Assembly: GCF_020740795.1 (NCBI RefSeq)
Contig: NC_067312.1
Span: forward strand, 56,697,405-56,761,404
From: Apus apus
Taxonomy: Eukaryota > Chordata > Aves > Apodiformes > Apodidae
DNA: 64,000 nucleotides
Direction: 5' to 3'
Under the pieces are notes generated by a model. That model was not told the DNA's origin. It was given only the letters and a program-made list of their open reading frames with translations, and ran no database searches. Each line of letters starts with the position of its first letter. Position 1 is the first letter of the stretch. Positions 1 through 27,370 of this stretch are shown one piece after another. A program made the position numbers and the translations under genes.

Positions 1-492
1 AGATGACATTTTATTAGAAAACAACTGATTTTGATGAACTATAAATTATTAAAACAAACTGCAGAACTTGCAGAGAACTGCCATATTTTCAATGATCTTA
101 AACAGATTTTACCTCATTAAAAAAAAAACCAGAAATTAATTCTAGGTTTGTGAAGAGAAACATTACTCTTTCAGATACATGAATAGTTACTATATAACAA
201 AGTATTTTAATTATTCTGCAGTGACAGAACAAGATCAAATTTATTCTGTTCTGCTCTTTTGAATTATTTTAAAATACAGCTAAGGCACAGAAAAGCCTTT
301 GTCCTCTCTGACTGCCCAGAGCAAAGAAAATAAAAAAGGGGTGCTATAATCTTCCTTTCCTTTCTCCTGCTCCTGTTAATCATAGCTACTTACTCTGCAA
401 TTTATAAAGCAATTAAAAGTTTTCCTTTAAAACATAAGTATTTATTTAAAGCATTTGCAGACACCTTGATAGCTATTTTTTGTTAAAATTAC
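1..492 (-). other. IFT74: IFT74 intron (partial)
   Basis: AT-rich sequence downstream of the donor at 492..491. I see no exon, repeat or RNA gene in it. Confidence 0.7.
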
Positions 493-628
493 CTTTCACT
501 GCAGTTTTCATTCCACTTAATCCCTGCTGAGTCACCGGGCGGTCTGCAACTTTAATCTGAGATGGTAAGACTCCTCCAGTAGTTGAAGAAACACCACGAG
601 AACCAGGTCTTGATGTACTAGGAGGCAT
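493..628 (-). CDS. IFT74: IFT74 coding exon 2 (136 nt)
   Basis: On the minus strand, acceptor TTTTCAATAG precedes ATGCCTCC at 628, and the exon ends AAAG|GTAATT at 493. It encodes about 45 residues rich in S, R, G and P, belonging to the basic unstructured N-terminus of the protein. The ATG at its very first codon could serve as an alternative start if the upstream exon is out of frame. Confidence 0.9.
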
Positions 629-1225
629 CTATTGAAAATAACAAACAAACAAACAAAAAAGAAAAATCACAAACCTCCCAAATTTGAGTTATGAATTTAT
701 TATCTTTATGCAAATGCCAAAGTAATTACTTAAGTTAGTCCCTACACTGTTGCTGTAAGAATCTTTCAGCATCCACATCTCCTCAGATAAATAAAGCTTC
801 AGTAAAGGCCACAGAAGAGTAAGAGCTTACCTTTGAGCAGCTGTTATTTGTTCCCTCTATCTGCAACAGTAAAACTGTTAAGGTTTCCCAGGTGATGCAA
901 GACCTCCTTGGCCTCTTTTAGTCAAAGTTAGAAAACAAAGCTGTCTACAAAATTAAAATATTAAAATTCTTCCCAAGAAAGTATCACTCCAGGTATGGTG
1001 CTAAAAAATTAACAAATAAAGCAAACAAACAAAAAGATAAAAATCTAAATACACTGAAGTCAGCGTTCAGATTTTTTTAACATACCCCTGTTCCTATTCT
1101 GGTTGCTGATGGAGTCCTTGATGCAGAGGTAGGCTTATGGTCAGTCCTATTCCTGCTCTCCAAGAAGGACGAGCTATTGGAGGTCTGTGGCTGCTGGCCA
1201 TATTTGTTCCCTTTTTTAAGTCTCA
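493..1225 (-). CDS. IFT74: IFT74, 5' end (two coding exons, partial gene)
   Basis: Intraflagellar transport protein 74 is a coiled-coil IFT-B subunit that pairs with IFT81 and carries tubulin and other cargo in cilia. Only the N-terminal part lies here and the gene continues beyond position 1 on the minus strand. The exon at 628..493 reads [20 protein letters not shown] followed by [20 protein letters not shown], which I match to the N-terminal region of vertebrate IFT74. The exon at 1225..1086 encodes the part before it, starting [20 protein letters not shown] at 1201. Head-to-head placement with PLAA is the same as in mammals. The first coding exon has an apparent one-base frame break: the ATG frame reaches TAG at 1096..1094, while the frame that continues into the next exon is shifted. 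This could be an assembly error, a real frameshift, or a sign that translation starts elsewhere. Confidence 0.9.
629..1085 (-). other. IFT74: IFT74 intron between the two coding exons
   Basis: Bounded by donor GTATGT at 1085 and acceptor CAATAG at 629. AT-rich, with an A/C-rich tract (AACAAACAAACAAA) near the acceptor. Nothing else recognised. Confidence 0.7.
1086..1225 (-). CDS. IFT74: IFT74 coding exon 1 with likely start codon
   Basis: Acceptor TTCTTTCCAG lies at 1229..1226 and the donor GGG|GTATGT begins at 1085. ATG at 1201..1199 opens a reading that matches the family N-terminus for about 21 residues. The family-like sequence then continues one frame over ([11 protein letters not shown], joining the MPPSTSRPG of the next exon). 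The shifted frame is open through the whole exon, so an in-frame start in an upstream exon is also possible. Confidence 0.75.
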
Positions 1226-2045
1226 CTGGAAAGAAGGATAGGAACAGTCTCTTACTTTGCACAAGCTCTTTAAAACTACCAGATTAATTCTTCCCCCTAT
1301 TAAATGGAATTTTGTTTTCTTTAGAAATCTGTAAAGCACATTCTTTCTGGGAAAGTACAGTATGTGGCAGAGGCAGAGCTCAGAAAGGACCACAAAAGGT
1401 CCACCAGTCAAGGGAAACAGAAGTCTCTCTTCAGTCTTCAGTGTATACTGTTAAATTAAAAAGTCTTGCTAATTTTTATGGCATTTGTTCCAGAATCTGA
1501 CCGCAGAACTCAAATCTCTCACGAAATAAACCAGTGAATAGCTGTTGTTAATACCCGTTTGAGTCGCCTGTTAACGATCCTTCAGGCACCACCAGCCACC
1601 AGAGCAAACCCACCCCTGATAAACCCCTGGTAGCTTTCACCAGCCCCTCGAGGAGCTCCTCCCCAGCCGCAGAACCAGACAGCTTCTCGACCGCTGAAGC
1701 TGCCCGGAGGGACCCGTGAGCCTGAGGTGCTGCAGGCCATAACCCAAACAGGCAGGAAGCCTCTCCAACCCCGGCGACAACGCTCCGTCTCTAAGCAAGT
1801 CGGGGGCGTCTGTGGCCACTGAGGAGCGGACGCCGCAGCGGCAACGACCCCTGCTAGGAAGCCAGGATGCCTCGCGGCGCCCACGCCCCGCGTCCCGAGC
1901 GCAGCAGCCCCGTCCCCTCACCGGCCTCCCACGCAGCCATGAAGCCCCGCAGACCGCGCAGCCGGTATCACAGCAACCGCCGCGCCACACGCCGCACTGC
2001 CCGGCTATCGCGAGAGCCACAAGTCCCCGTCCTGCAGCCTTGAGG

Positions 2046-2064
2046 ACTACAACTCCCAGCGCGC
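2046..2064 (+). promoter_or_regulatory. ZNF143/STAF-type site 1
   Basis: ACTACAACTCCCAGCGCGC closely follows the known ZNF143 binding consensus (ACTACAAYTCCCAGNNNGC), which is common in bidirectional promoters. This is a motif match only and occupancy is inferred. Confidence 0.7.
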
Positions 2065-2107
2065 CTCGCGGCAGGTTTGGCCTCCTGCCCCCGTTCTGGG
2101 GCGCGGT

Positions 2108-2126
2108 GCCTGCTGGGACATGGAGT
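2108..2126 (-). promoter_or_regulatory. ZNF143/STAF-type site 2 (opposite orientation)
   Basis: On the minus strand this reads ACTCCATGTCCCAGCAGGC, a somewhat weaker match to the ZNF143 consensus, facing the opposite way from the site at 2046. Two opposed sites sit 43 bp apart between the two gene starts. Confidence 0.55.
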
Positions 2127-2163
2127 CTCACAGCTTCCGCCCCCGTCGTGCCCAGTGACACCT

Positions 2164-2192
2164 CTTCCGGCGCGGTGCTTGGCGGCTTCCGG
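2164..2192 (-). promoter_or_regulatory. paired ETS/GABP-type sites
   Basis: CTTCCGG occurs at 2164-2170 and again at 2186-2192, that is CCGGAAG on the minus strand, 22 bp apart and 55-83 bp upstream of the PLAA ATG. Paired ETS sites are typical of TATA-less housekeeping promoters. Confidence 0.6.
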
Positions 2193-2246
2193 CAGCGGCG
2201 GCCGTGGGGGTAGTTGCTGTGTCAGGCCAGCTCGGCGGCTCCCGCC

Positions 2247-18699
<16,453 letters not shown>

Positions 18700-18834
18700 T
18701 TGTTTTTCTTAGCACTTGGGAGAGACAGTGTAAGCAGAAAAAAAAAATATTCTTGTGTTCCTATTTTGTGACAGACTATAACTGAGAAAATAATGGGGAT
18801 TAATTAAACTTGATTTGTTGCAAGATACAGAGCA

Positions 18835-18840
18835 AATAAA
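18835..18840 (+). terminator. PLAA polyadenylation signal (proximal)
   Basis: AATAAA 136 bases after the PLAA stop. Another AATAAA at 20569-20574 could end a longer transcript. Which one is used cannot be told from sequence. Confidence 0.55.
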
Positions 18841-19499
18841 ACTTTTTATACTGTTTGTCATTTGACTGCTTTTCTGAAGTATATAGTGCACAGGATCTTT
18901 GCAGGAAGTCCTTCTGATGTAGCTCAGATCAAAATAGATCACCAAGAAGTCAAACGATCTCGGTGCTTAGCATCAATATGGAAATGTTAGAAATTGGTGT
19001 AAGCAATGACTGCCAACTCCAATACCCACCACAACCACGTTTCTGTGTTTCAGCACAGTGATTCTGTTTCCTGACCATGCTTTTTGTCAGCAGAGAAGCC
19101 CTTAGAACTGTGACGTTCTGTGGTGCTTTTCAGAAGCTTATTAGTTAACATTGGGTAATACTAACCCTGGTCAAATGTGCTGGTAAGGAAATAGCATTTC
19201 CCTTATGTTCCATCAGCTTTTTTCCACTTCCTATTTGAAGCCTAGCTGTTTTATGGCTCTTACTGGTTTTTAACCTAAAACTAGGTGACTTTTTGAGGGG
19301 TAGAATCTTTAACTGCCATATAGATGTCATGCTTCACTGGTGAGTATCTTGTAGCTTGTAAAATGGCTTGAACTTATACAAAAACCTTTACATTACTTTT
19401 ACATTTCAATTATGGGAATACTCCAGTACTTTCTTACTCTAAAGTGTACTGAAAAATCTAATTATTTAAAAAAATACTATTGAAGAGTGGGAGAGAAAC

Positions 19500-19695
19500 T
19501 TAGGTGCAGAGAACAGATTGAGCAGCAGAAACTGGCTTCCTAGAGAGGTGGTTGATGCCCCAATCCTGTCAGTGTTCAAGAGGTGTCTAGACAGTGCCCT
19601 TAACTTTTGAACCTGAACTTTTGGTTAGCTCTGTAGCAGTCAGGCAGTTAGTCTGGATGATTGTTATATGTCCTTCCAACTGAAATACTATATTC
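19500..19695 (+). mobile_element. CR1 3'-end fragment, old
   Basis: Matches the CR1 tail block by eye: CTGGCTTCCTAGAGAGGTGG, TGATGCCCCAATCCTGTCAG, and TATGTCCTTCCAACTGAAAT at the end. Diverged. Confidence 0.7.
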
Positions 19696-20975
19696 TAAAT
19701 TACAAATGTAAAGTCAAGTCTTATTTGTGAAGTTAGTTATGAAGTGGATTTAAAAGAATAACTGTGGTGAATGTGAAAAGGAAAAATAGTATTTTAGAAC
19801 TGCTAGCCAGATCCAAGATACTCAGGTCAAAAGGGGAGGGCTATTTCTAATTACTGCAAATGCTACACTTCGGTGTAGAATTAAGATGAAGTCAAGATGG
19901 TCTGTGTTCAAGATACATTTTTCATTAGACTAAGAAAATAGAAAGCATGGGGAAAAAAAAGGGGATGCTTTTCTGGCACAGAGGCTCTTCATCATGTGAT
20001 ACCTTTCTCCCTCATCTGTGCCAGGTGTGGAGGATTTTGTCACCAAGAGCTCTAACTTTTTTTGCTCCATCTAACTGAACTGTCTGAAATACTATGTTAC
20101 TTCCAGCAAAACTTGTTTCTCATATCCTTAGTTGTACACTTGTGTAGGTACACTTCTGGTGGATTTCCAGTACATATCTTCACGGCCTTGATCACGGCCT
20201 TAGTCACAGGTTTTATCATTTGATCCACTGCAGGTTCCTCTGTAAGACAGTCCAAGAGATTATTCAGGATTTACAGCACTTAACAATAGGACAACCCCTT
20301 CCTGGGAAAACATTTAAGAAGCTACCTTTAGGAGACAAGTCTGTGAAATAATGTGCCTGTCTGTTGAATTTTGGTTGCCTACTATACAATTGTTCTTGAA
20401 ACTTCAGCTTTTTAATGTTGTGCTCTTTAACTGTGTTTGTACCTGTGCTATTTAAGAAATCTATACTCGCCTAACATTCTGGTTTTGTTATTGTGGGATG
20501 GCTCTGTTACAGATTACCTCTTTACGTGAAAATTGTCATGAATTTCCCAGACCAAAAATGTTTGTATTAATAAACATACTCTTGCAACTCTTAAGAAATG
20601 GTATGTTAAGAGATACTACAAAATTAACTTAAATTTGTAGGGAAATGATGGGGTGCAGCAAAAAATCCTTCATGTTAAGCAATATATACAAAAGCAGGCC
20701 AGGAATATTTGGATAGAAGGACAGCTGCTGTTACAGGGTACTGAAATAGCTGACTTCAATGGTGTAGCATTGTCTGAGGGAACAGAGGGAGTGGGGAACA
20801 TTGGAATCCATCCCTACTGGAATTATCCTTGAAGGCTCTTTCTCCACAGAGGCATGCAGTGGCAGCATAGGCAATATAGGTAATGTGTAAATAAATTATT
20901 TAATAAAAAACACAGCAAGATCCTGCAGCATGTTGTGAGGTCTTAAAACAAGGGTTTTTCTTTTTAATTGACATG

Positions 20976-21470
20976 GAGGCATAGAATATCTGAAGTTGGA
21001 ACTGATTCATAAAGATCATCAGGTTACACTCCCTACTCCTCACAGAATTACCTAAAAACTACCATATGACTGTCATCCAGATGCACCTCGAACTCTCTGA
21101 CAGTCTTGGTGCCATGGCCCCTTCTCTGGGGAGCCTGTTCCAGAGACTGGCCACCCACTCCCTGAAGAACCTCTTCCTAATGTCCAGTCTAAACTTTCCC
21201 TGACACAGCTTCGTTCCATTTCCTCTGCTCCTATTGCTGGTCACCAGAGACAGGTCAGCACCTCCCCCTCTGCTATGCTCCTTTCCCCCCACACACTTTT
21301 TATGTCTTTATTACACTGAAGCACCTAAAACTTCACACAGGACTTGCAGTGGCGCCACACGAGTGTGATGTAGAGTGGCAACAATCACCTCCCTCACCCA
21401 GCTAGCTCTGCTGCGCCTGAGACAGCCTAGGACACAGTTGGCTCATTGGGCTGCCAGGGCACACAGGACA
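20976..21470 (-). mobile_element. CR1 3' portion
   Basis: The minus strand encodes GNGTKLCQGKFRLDIRKRFF and LWNRLPREGAM, the C-terminal CR1 ORF2 block. The plus strand begins GGCATAGAATATCTGAAGTT, a worn tail. The frame is open for only 77 codons. Confidence 0.82.
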
Positions 21471-21999
21471 CCTTCCAGCATCTTGGCATTCTATGCCTTC
21501 ATGCATTTCTGTAGTATCTTTCAGTGAGGATTTTCCCAGGGCAGCAAAACTGGGTATGTGCTGATGCAGGCTGAATGCAAAAAGAGGAGAAACATATATT
21601 TGACAAAGCAGTGGACATTTTATTCTATCTTCCAACATAAAACAACTAAATATCCTTTTGTCAGTATTACCTTGAAAATGAATAATTGCTATTCCTCTTG
21701 TTTTACATGATACCATTCTAAAACTCCATTGTGGTGCGTGTAAGCATGCATGTACATAAATGCACAAATAGATGTAAGTGAACTGCAAAATAGGCTGCTG
21801 AGATCACTAACAACTAGAAAACCTTAAGGATGTCACCAGGATGAAGTTTCCATTTCAGTGAAAGGATTGTTAATTCTATGTCTGGACTATTAGGAAAGAC
21901 TAGAGCACTGGGAGCTGCAGTTGAAGGTTTTGGGACCACAGGCAGTGTTCTCATGAATCCTTCCAGTGAAAGAACAAGAAAAGTATCTACAGGTATGTT

Positions 22000-23750
22000 A
22001 GCAATAAGAGGTTGATGAGGGAAAATGTGGCTCCAGTTCAGAAGGAAACTCAAGACCTGGCCATACAGGACATAAAGAAGGCTGAGGTACTCAGTGACTA
22101 CCTTGCCTCAGTCTTCACCAACAAGGCTTCTGGTCACATCATCCAAGCTAGAGAAGGCAAAGGCATCGACTGGGAAAAGGAAAATCTTCCCAGTGTAGAA
22201 GAAGAGCAGGTTTGTGACCATCTGATGGACCTGAAGGTGCACAAGTCCATGGGACCTGACGGAATTCATCCAGGGCTCTTAAAGGAACTGGCCAATGAAG
22301 TTGCAAAGCCTCTGTCCATTGTATTTCAAAAGTCTTCACAGCCTGGAGAAATACCCACTGACTGGAAAAGGGGAAAGATAACTCTAATTTTCCAGAAGGG
22401 AAAAAAATAAGACCCAGGGAACTACTGATGAGTCAGTATCTCCTCAGTACCCAGCAAGATCATGAAGTAGAGCCTCCTGAAGGCACTGCTAAGGCACATG
22501 GAAAACAAAGGGTGATTGGTGAGAGTCAATATGGCTTCCCCAAGGACAAATCCTGCCTTATGAATTTGGTGGCCTTCTACAATGGGGTCACGGCATCAGT
22601 GAACAAAGGAAGAGCAACAGGTGTCATCTACCTGGACCAGAGCAAAGCGTTCAACACTGTCCTGCACCACACCCTGGTATCGAAACTGGAGCAATAAATA
22701 TTTGATGGATGGACCACTTGTTGGATAAGGAACTGGCTGGATGGTCACACTCAAAGAGTGATCATCAACAGCTCACTGTCCAGATTGATACCTGTGGTGA
22801 GTAGTGTTCCCCAAGGGCCAGTACTGGGACTGGTGCAGTTTAGTATCTTTGTTGGCCACATGGACAGTGGGATTGACACTAAACTGGGAGGAGTGGCTGA
22901 CACACCAGAAGGCTGTGCTGCCATTCAGTGAGACCTGGACAGGCTGGAGAGTTGGGCAGGGAGAAACTTGATTAAATTCAACAAGGCAAGTGTAGAGTCT
23001 TGCATCTGGGGAAGAACAACCCCACGTACCAGTACAGGTTGGGGGCTGACCTGCTGGAGAGCAGTGTAGGAGAAAGGAACCTTGGGGTCCTGGTGGACAG
23101 GAGGATGACCATGACCCAGCAATGTGCCCTTGTAGCCAAGAAGGCCAATGGCATCCTGGGGTGCATTAGAAAGGGTGTGGTTAGTCGGTCAAGAGAGGTT
23201 CTCCTTCCCCTCTATTTTGCCTTGGTGAGGCCATACCTGGAATATTGTGCCAAATTCTGGGCCCCTCAGTTCAAGAAGGACAGGGAAGTGCTTGAAAGAG
23301 TCCAGCACAGAGCCACAAAGATGAGTAAGGGAGTGGAACATCTCCCTTATGAGGAAAGGCTGAGGGAGCTGGGTCTCTTTAGCTTGGAGAAGAGGAGACT
23401 GAGGGGTGACCTCACCAGTGTTTACAAATATGTTAAGGGCAAGTGTTGGGACGATGGAGCCAGGCTTTTTTCAGTGACATCCAGTGACAGGACAAAGGGC
23501 AATGGGTGCAAACTGGAGCACAGGAGGTTCCACGTAAATATCAGAAAAAACTTCTATACTGTGAGAGTGACAGAACACTGGAACAGGCTGCCCAGAGAGG
23601 TTGTGGAGTCTCCTTCACTGGAGACATTCAAAACCTGCCTGGATGTGTTCCTGTGTGACGTGCTCTGGGTGATCCTCCTCTGGCGGGGGGGATGGACTGG
23701 ATGATCTTTCAAGGTCCCTTCCAACCCCGAAGATTCTGTGATTCTGTGAT
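22000..23750 (+). mobile_element. CR1 LINE, 5'-truncated, reverse transcriptase ORF2
   Basis: Plus-strand CR1 covering much of the RT domain and the C-terminal block to the tail ATTCTGTGATTCTGTGAT at 23733-23750. Readable pieces: [57 protein letters not shown] (motif A region), and a clean frame at 23000-23704. Stops and frame changes break 22400-23000. Near 22870 the sequence goes from the DLDEG-equivalent straight to [13 protein letters not shown], so the catalytic FADD motif is deleted. Not capable of making an active RT. Confidence 0.92.
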
Positions 23751-23975
23751 TGAGTGCACCCTTGGCAAGTTTGCTGATGACACCAAAGTGTGTGGTCAGG
23801 TCAACATGCTGAAGGGAAGGGAGGCCATCCAGAGGCACCTTGACAGGCTTGAGAGGTGGGCTCGTGCAAACTGCATGAAATCCAACCAGGCCACGTGCAA
23901 AGTCCTGCACATGGGTCAAATGCACAAATACAGGTTGGATAGAGAACAACTTAGGGGTGATGGTGGATGAGATGG
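23751..23975 (+). mobile_element. second CR1 segment directly after a CR1 tail
   Basis: Immediately after the tail of the preceding CR1, the reading resumes in an internal part of ORF2: ECTLGKFADDTKVCGQVNML and LDRLERWARANCMKSNQATC, ending near 23975. It carries FADD, which the upstream copy lacks. It differs enough in sequence to be another CR1 subfamily. Confidence 0.82.
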
Positions 23976-25570
23976 GGGTGAATTTAGGGGGTTTGAGGGT
24001 GATTCGGAGAATTTGGTGGGATTTAGAAATTAATTTGGGTGATTCTGGAGAAATCTGGGGGATTTAGAGGAATCTAAGCAATTCACGGGAATATTTGGGG
24101 CAAATGGAGCAAATTTGGAGGAGTAGAGGGGGATTTGAGTGATTTTTATGCAAATTTGGGGGGTCCTGATGAGAAACAATGAGAGGGGTAAATCTGGGGA
24201 GTCTGCTGGTTTAGAGCAATTGGAAGGATTTTAAACTGAGAGAAATTTGGAGGTTTGGATTGGTGAATTTTAGGGTGATTTAGGGAAAATTTGAGAGGTT
24301 TGGAGAGAACTGAAGGAATTTTGGGGCACATTTGGAGATTTGGGGAAGATTTGAGGGATTTTGGAAGCATTTGGGAAATTCTGGGGAATGTGAAGAGATC
24401 TGGGGAAAATTTACAAAGTTTTTGGACATTTTGGCAAGTCTGCAAAAAATTTGCAGACTCCGAAGAAATGTGGCTGTTTTCAGGCAATATAGGGGATTTG
24501 GAGCGAAATTTGTAGCAATTTGGGGGCAGTCTGGATTTTGGGATTAATTTGGGCAATTCAAGGAAAAATTGGTGCATTTGGGATAATTTTGGGATTTTGA
24601 GGGATTTGAGGGAAAATCTGGGGCATTTTGGGCCAGTTGGAGGGAAATAGAGGGACCTGGAGGATTTGGGAGCAGTTTTTCAGAATTCTGGGGGGATTTG
24701 AAGTAAATTTAGGGGATTTGAGGAAAGTTTGGTAAAACTGGGAACTTGTGGTATCATTTGGTGGATTTTGGGCAAACGGGAATTGGGGGTCAATGTCAGT
24801 GATCTGGTAATTATTTGTGGAAAATCTAGACCTTTTGGGCAAATTTTGTGGAATTTTGGGCTATTTGGGGAATTGGTGGATTGACGAATTCAGGCTATTT
24901 GGGGAAAACTGGGGGATATGGAGGGAATTTGAGCTACTTGGGGGCAAATTTGGGATATATTGGGGCAGTTTGGGGCAATTTGAGGTGTTTGGGAGGATTT
25001 TGAAGGAAATTTTAGGATTTTTATGAAAAAAATATGGAATTTGGGGTAAATATAATAGATTTGAACTTATTTCAGGGCAACCTGGGATACTGGGGCCCAT
25101 TTGGGGATTACAGGATATTTTTGGGATTTTGAGGCAAATATGGGGAGATTTTTTTTTCAGGGTGCTTTATTGCAGGTTATTTGCAGCAATTTTTTTTGTT
25201 TTAGGGTAGTGTTTTTGGGGGTGATTAGGGCATTTGTGTTATTTTGGGGTGGTTTTAGTTATTTTACTTTATTTTGGGAGGGATTGTGGGTTTGGGGTGG
25301 TTGGCTATTTTTAGAGTTATTTAGGGATGTTTTGGTTTTGGTGGGATTTTTCACAATCTTTGGTGTCTTTTGGGGGTATTCGGGCATCCCATGGGGAATT
25401 ATTCTAGGTTAGTTTGGGATCGTTTGGGGTATACTGTTGCAATTATGGGGTACTTTTAAGTCATTTTGTAGTGGTTTCGGTTATTTTAGATTTTGGACTG
25501 CTGCTTGGGGGGTTTGGTGTTATTTTGGGTTCTTTGGGTGCATTTTGGGTGATTTGGGGGAATTTCAGTA
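23976..25570 (+). repeat. C-poor, G-rich degenerate simple repeat block (about 1.6 kb)
   Basis: The plus strand is made of endless variants of GGGGATTT, TTTGGGG and AATTTGGGG with very few C bases. From about 25160 it becomes almost pure G/T (TTATTTTGGGGTGG type). There is no exact unit. Spacing between G-runs is mostly 8-20 bases. Many G-runs of 3-7 suggest G-quadruplex potential. Open frames on both strands give low-complexity peptides (P/K/S/N/F-rich on minus, G/F/W-rich on plus) and are not genes. Confidence 0.8.
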
Positions 25571-26979
25571 ACTCTCCCCCCAAGAAGGAAGTCACAGGTA
25601 AAGAAGTGACACACTGGGGAAGACAGAGAAGGGGACATGTGCAGGAAGTGCAGCTTCCACTGGAGGTGTGTTTTAGATAATGTCCCAACCCATTGCTCCC
25701 AGACAGCCCCTGCAGCTGGCAAGGTGACACGAATTTACCTGTTTGTCACAGTTGTTCCCCCAGCCTCTGGAGTCTGTAAGCAGCTGCCTCCTGTCATGAC
25801 CATCTACACACCTGCCCCTGTTCCTGGGCTCACGTGCTATGGGAGACACATCAGGAACTTCCCAGGAATTGAGAGGAGAATAGAAAGGGTTTTCTACATT
25901 TCTCCAGAGCCGAGCTGAAGAAGCACTGGGGATATTCACCGGGTAAGGAAGCTCAGCTCTGTCACTGCAAAAGGCAGCAGCTCCTGAGCGAGTTCCAAGT
26001 GTCTGGGCACTAGAAGAAATCAGAGGAGCAGGAGCTCAGGGGCATCTCTGCATCATGCCTAGAAATACTGCACATGGGGAATCCAATTGCTCTGCAAACT
26101 ACCTCTTTTGTAGAAACATCCACAAAGTTCAGGCATTCTGCAGACTACTGCAGACTACTGCATTCATTTTCCTGTCTCCCAACTTCACTCCTTGCCTCCT
26201 CTGCAAAGAAGCAAACCTACATCATTCGTTACATGGGAAGGAAAACTAACTCAGAGCTATTACGGTCTTTCCATACAGAAAAACAAACATACAGGAAGAA
26301 CTAGCTGATAGCTATCAGAAAGAGCTAGAGAACTTAAAAATACAAAACCAGGGTCCTTCAAAAGACAGAATTCCATGAACTGCCTGAAGGTGGCTGCTTT
26401 TGCAGGGAGGTGGGAGTGCTCAGGATTCCATTCGGCACCATCTCCACATAGCAGTTTTGAGTAGAACAAGTGGTTTTATTTAAGAGGGCACCTGTAATGG
26501 CTTTTAGGAACATGATCGCTGACAGGGTCTCCTTTTCAATCTCAAGGAAAAAAAAGAAAAAGAAGAAAATCCCATCTTAGCCCCCAACTCCTCCCCTGCT
26601 GGCCCTGGTGGCTGAGCTGCACGGAGCCAAAATGCACCAACAAAAGCCCGTCACAGCTCTCAGAACCAGAGATGTCTGTGAGGTGCAGGAGAAAACTGGC
26701 CACCCATCTGTCCCCACCAGACCCCATGACTGCCAGCAGCACAGTCACAGCCAGAAAACATGATTAGTCCTGTTACCAACCACACTGCATCACTGCTCCA
26801 CAGCAAGAGCTCCTGCTCTCTTATCCCACAGATAATAAACAGAAACCAAGAAGCCCGAGGACAACTAAACGTACTTTAATCAGTGACACTCATACACGCA
26901 GTCACCACCACAGGGGCTCTACTCCTGCACCGCAGCTGTGCCTCTGAAAGGCAAAAGCCAGGTGCTGCCTGGTGGGGAC
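25571..26979. other. intergenic, between the G-rich block and MRPL50
   Basis: Normal composition resumes. No gene recognised. The segment from 26875 leftwards should hold the end of the MRPL50 transcript. Confidence 0.5.
26875..26880 (-). terminator. possible MRPL50 polyadenylation signal
   Basis: ATTAAA on the minus strand (TTTAAT on plus), 100 bases after the stop. Variant hexamer, so tentative. Confidence 0.45.
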
Positions 26980-27370
26980 TCACTGCTCCCAGATGATCTT
27001 CAGGTTGGGGGGCAGCTTTGCCGCACACAGTTCGTCAAACTTGGAGGCATCCTTCACAGGAGTGCTGTAGAAATCCAGGACATCCCCAGCGCTGCGCATC
27101 AGGTGGAGCTGGGAATTGGGGACAGTGTGACCGAGCTCTGCTGCCAGATGGGCCAGGAGGCGAAACTTTAACCTCATGTCATCAAGGGGTGTCTGCTGCC
27201 AGTTCTCAGGAAGTGAGGGTCCAAACACCTCCTTGACGAGAGAGTGGATGAAGTTCTGCACATCCCCCGGGGGCTGATAGCTTCTGCTGCGCGGCGGGGG
27301 ACAGACCACACTGGGCTCGCACTTCTCTTCAGCAACTGTTTTCTCAGCTTCTCCTTCTTTTCCGTCCTTC
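26980..27370 (-). CDS. MRPL50: MRPL50 coding exon 2
   Basis: 391 nt, from acceptor CAGCAG at 27372..27371 to TGA at 26982..26980. A competing acceptor three bases upstream (TGTCAG) would add one residue. Encodes the whole mature core domain. Confidence 0.95.

Larger units (their letters stand above)
18841..21999. other. PLAA downstream region
   Basis: AT-rich intergenic DNA with two CR1 fragments (listed separately). 19700-20970 and 21480-21990 show no recognisable gene or element. Confidence 0.55.

Noticed and set aside
24146-25680. Long open frames on both strands of the G-rich block (143, 94, 103 and 88 codons)
   Set aside because: They follow from the lack of C and the repeat composition. 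The peptides are low-complexity, appear on both strands, and have no splice or start context.
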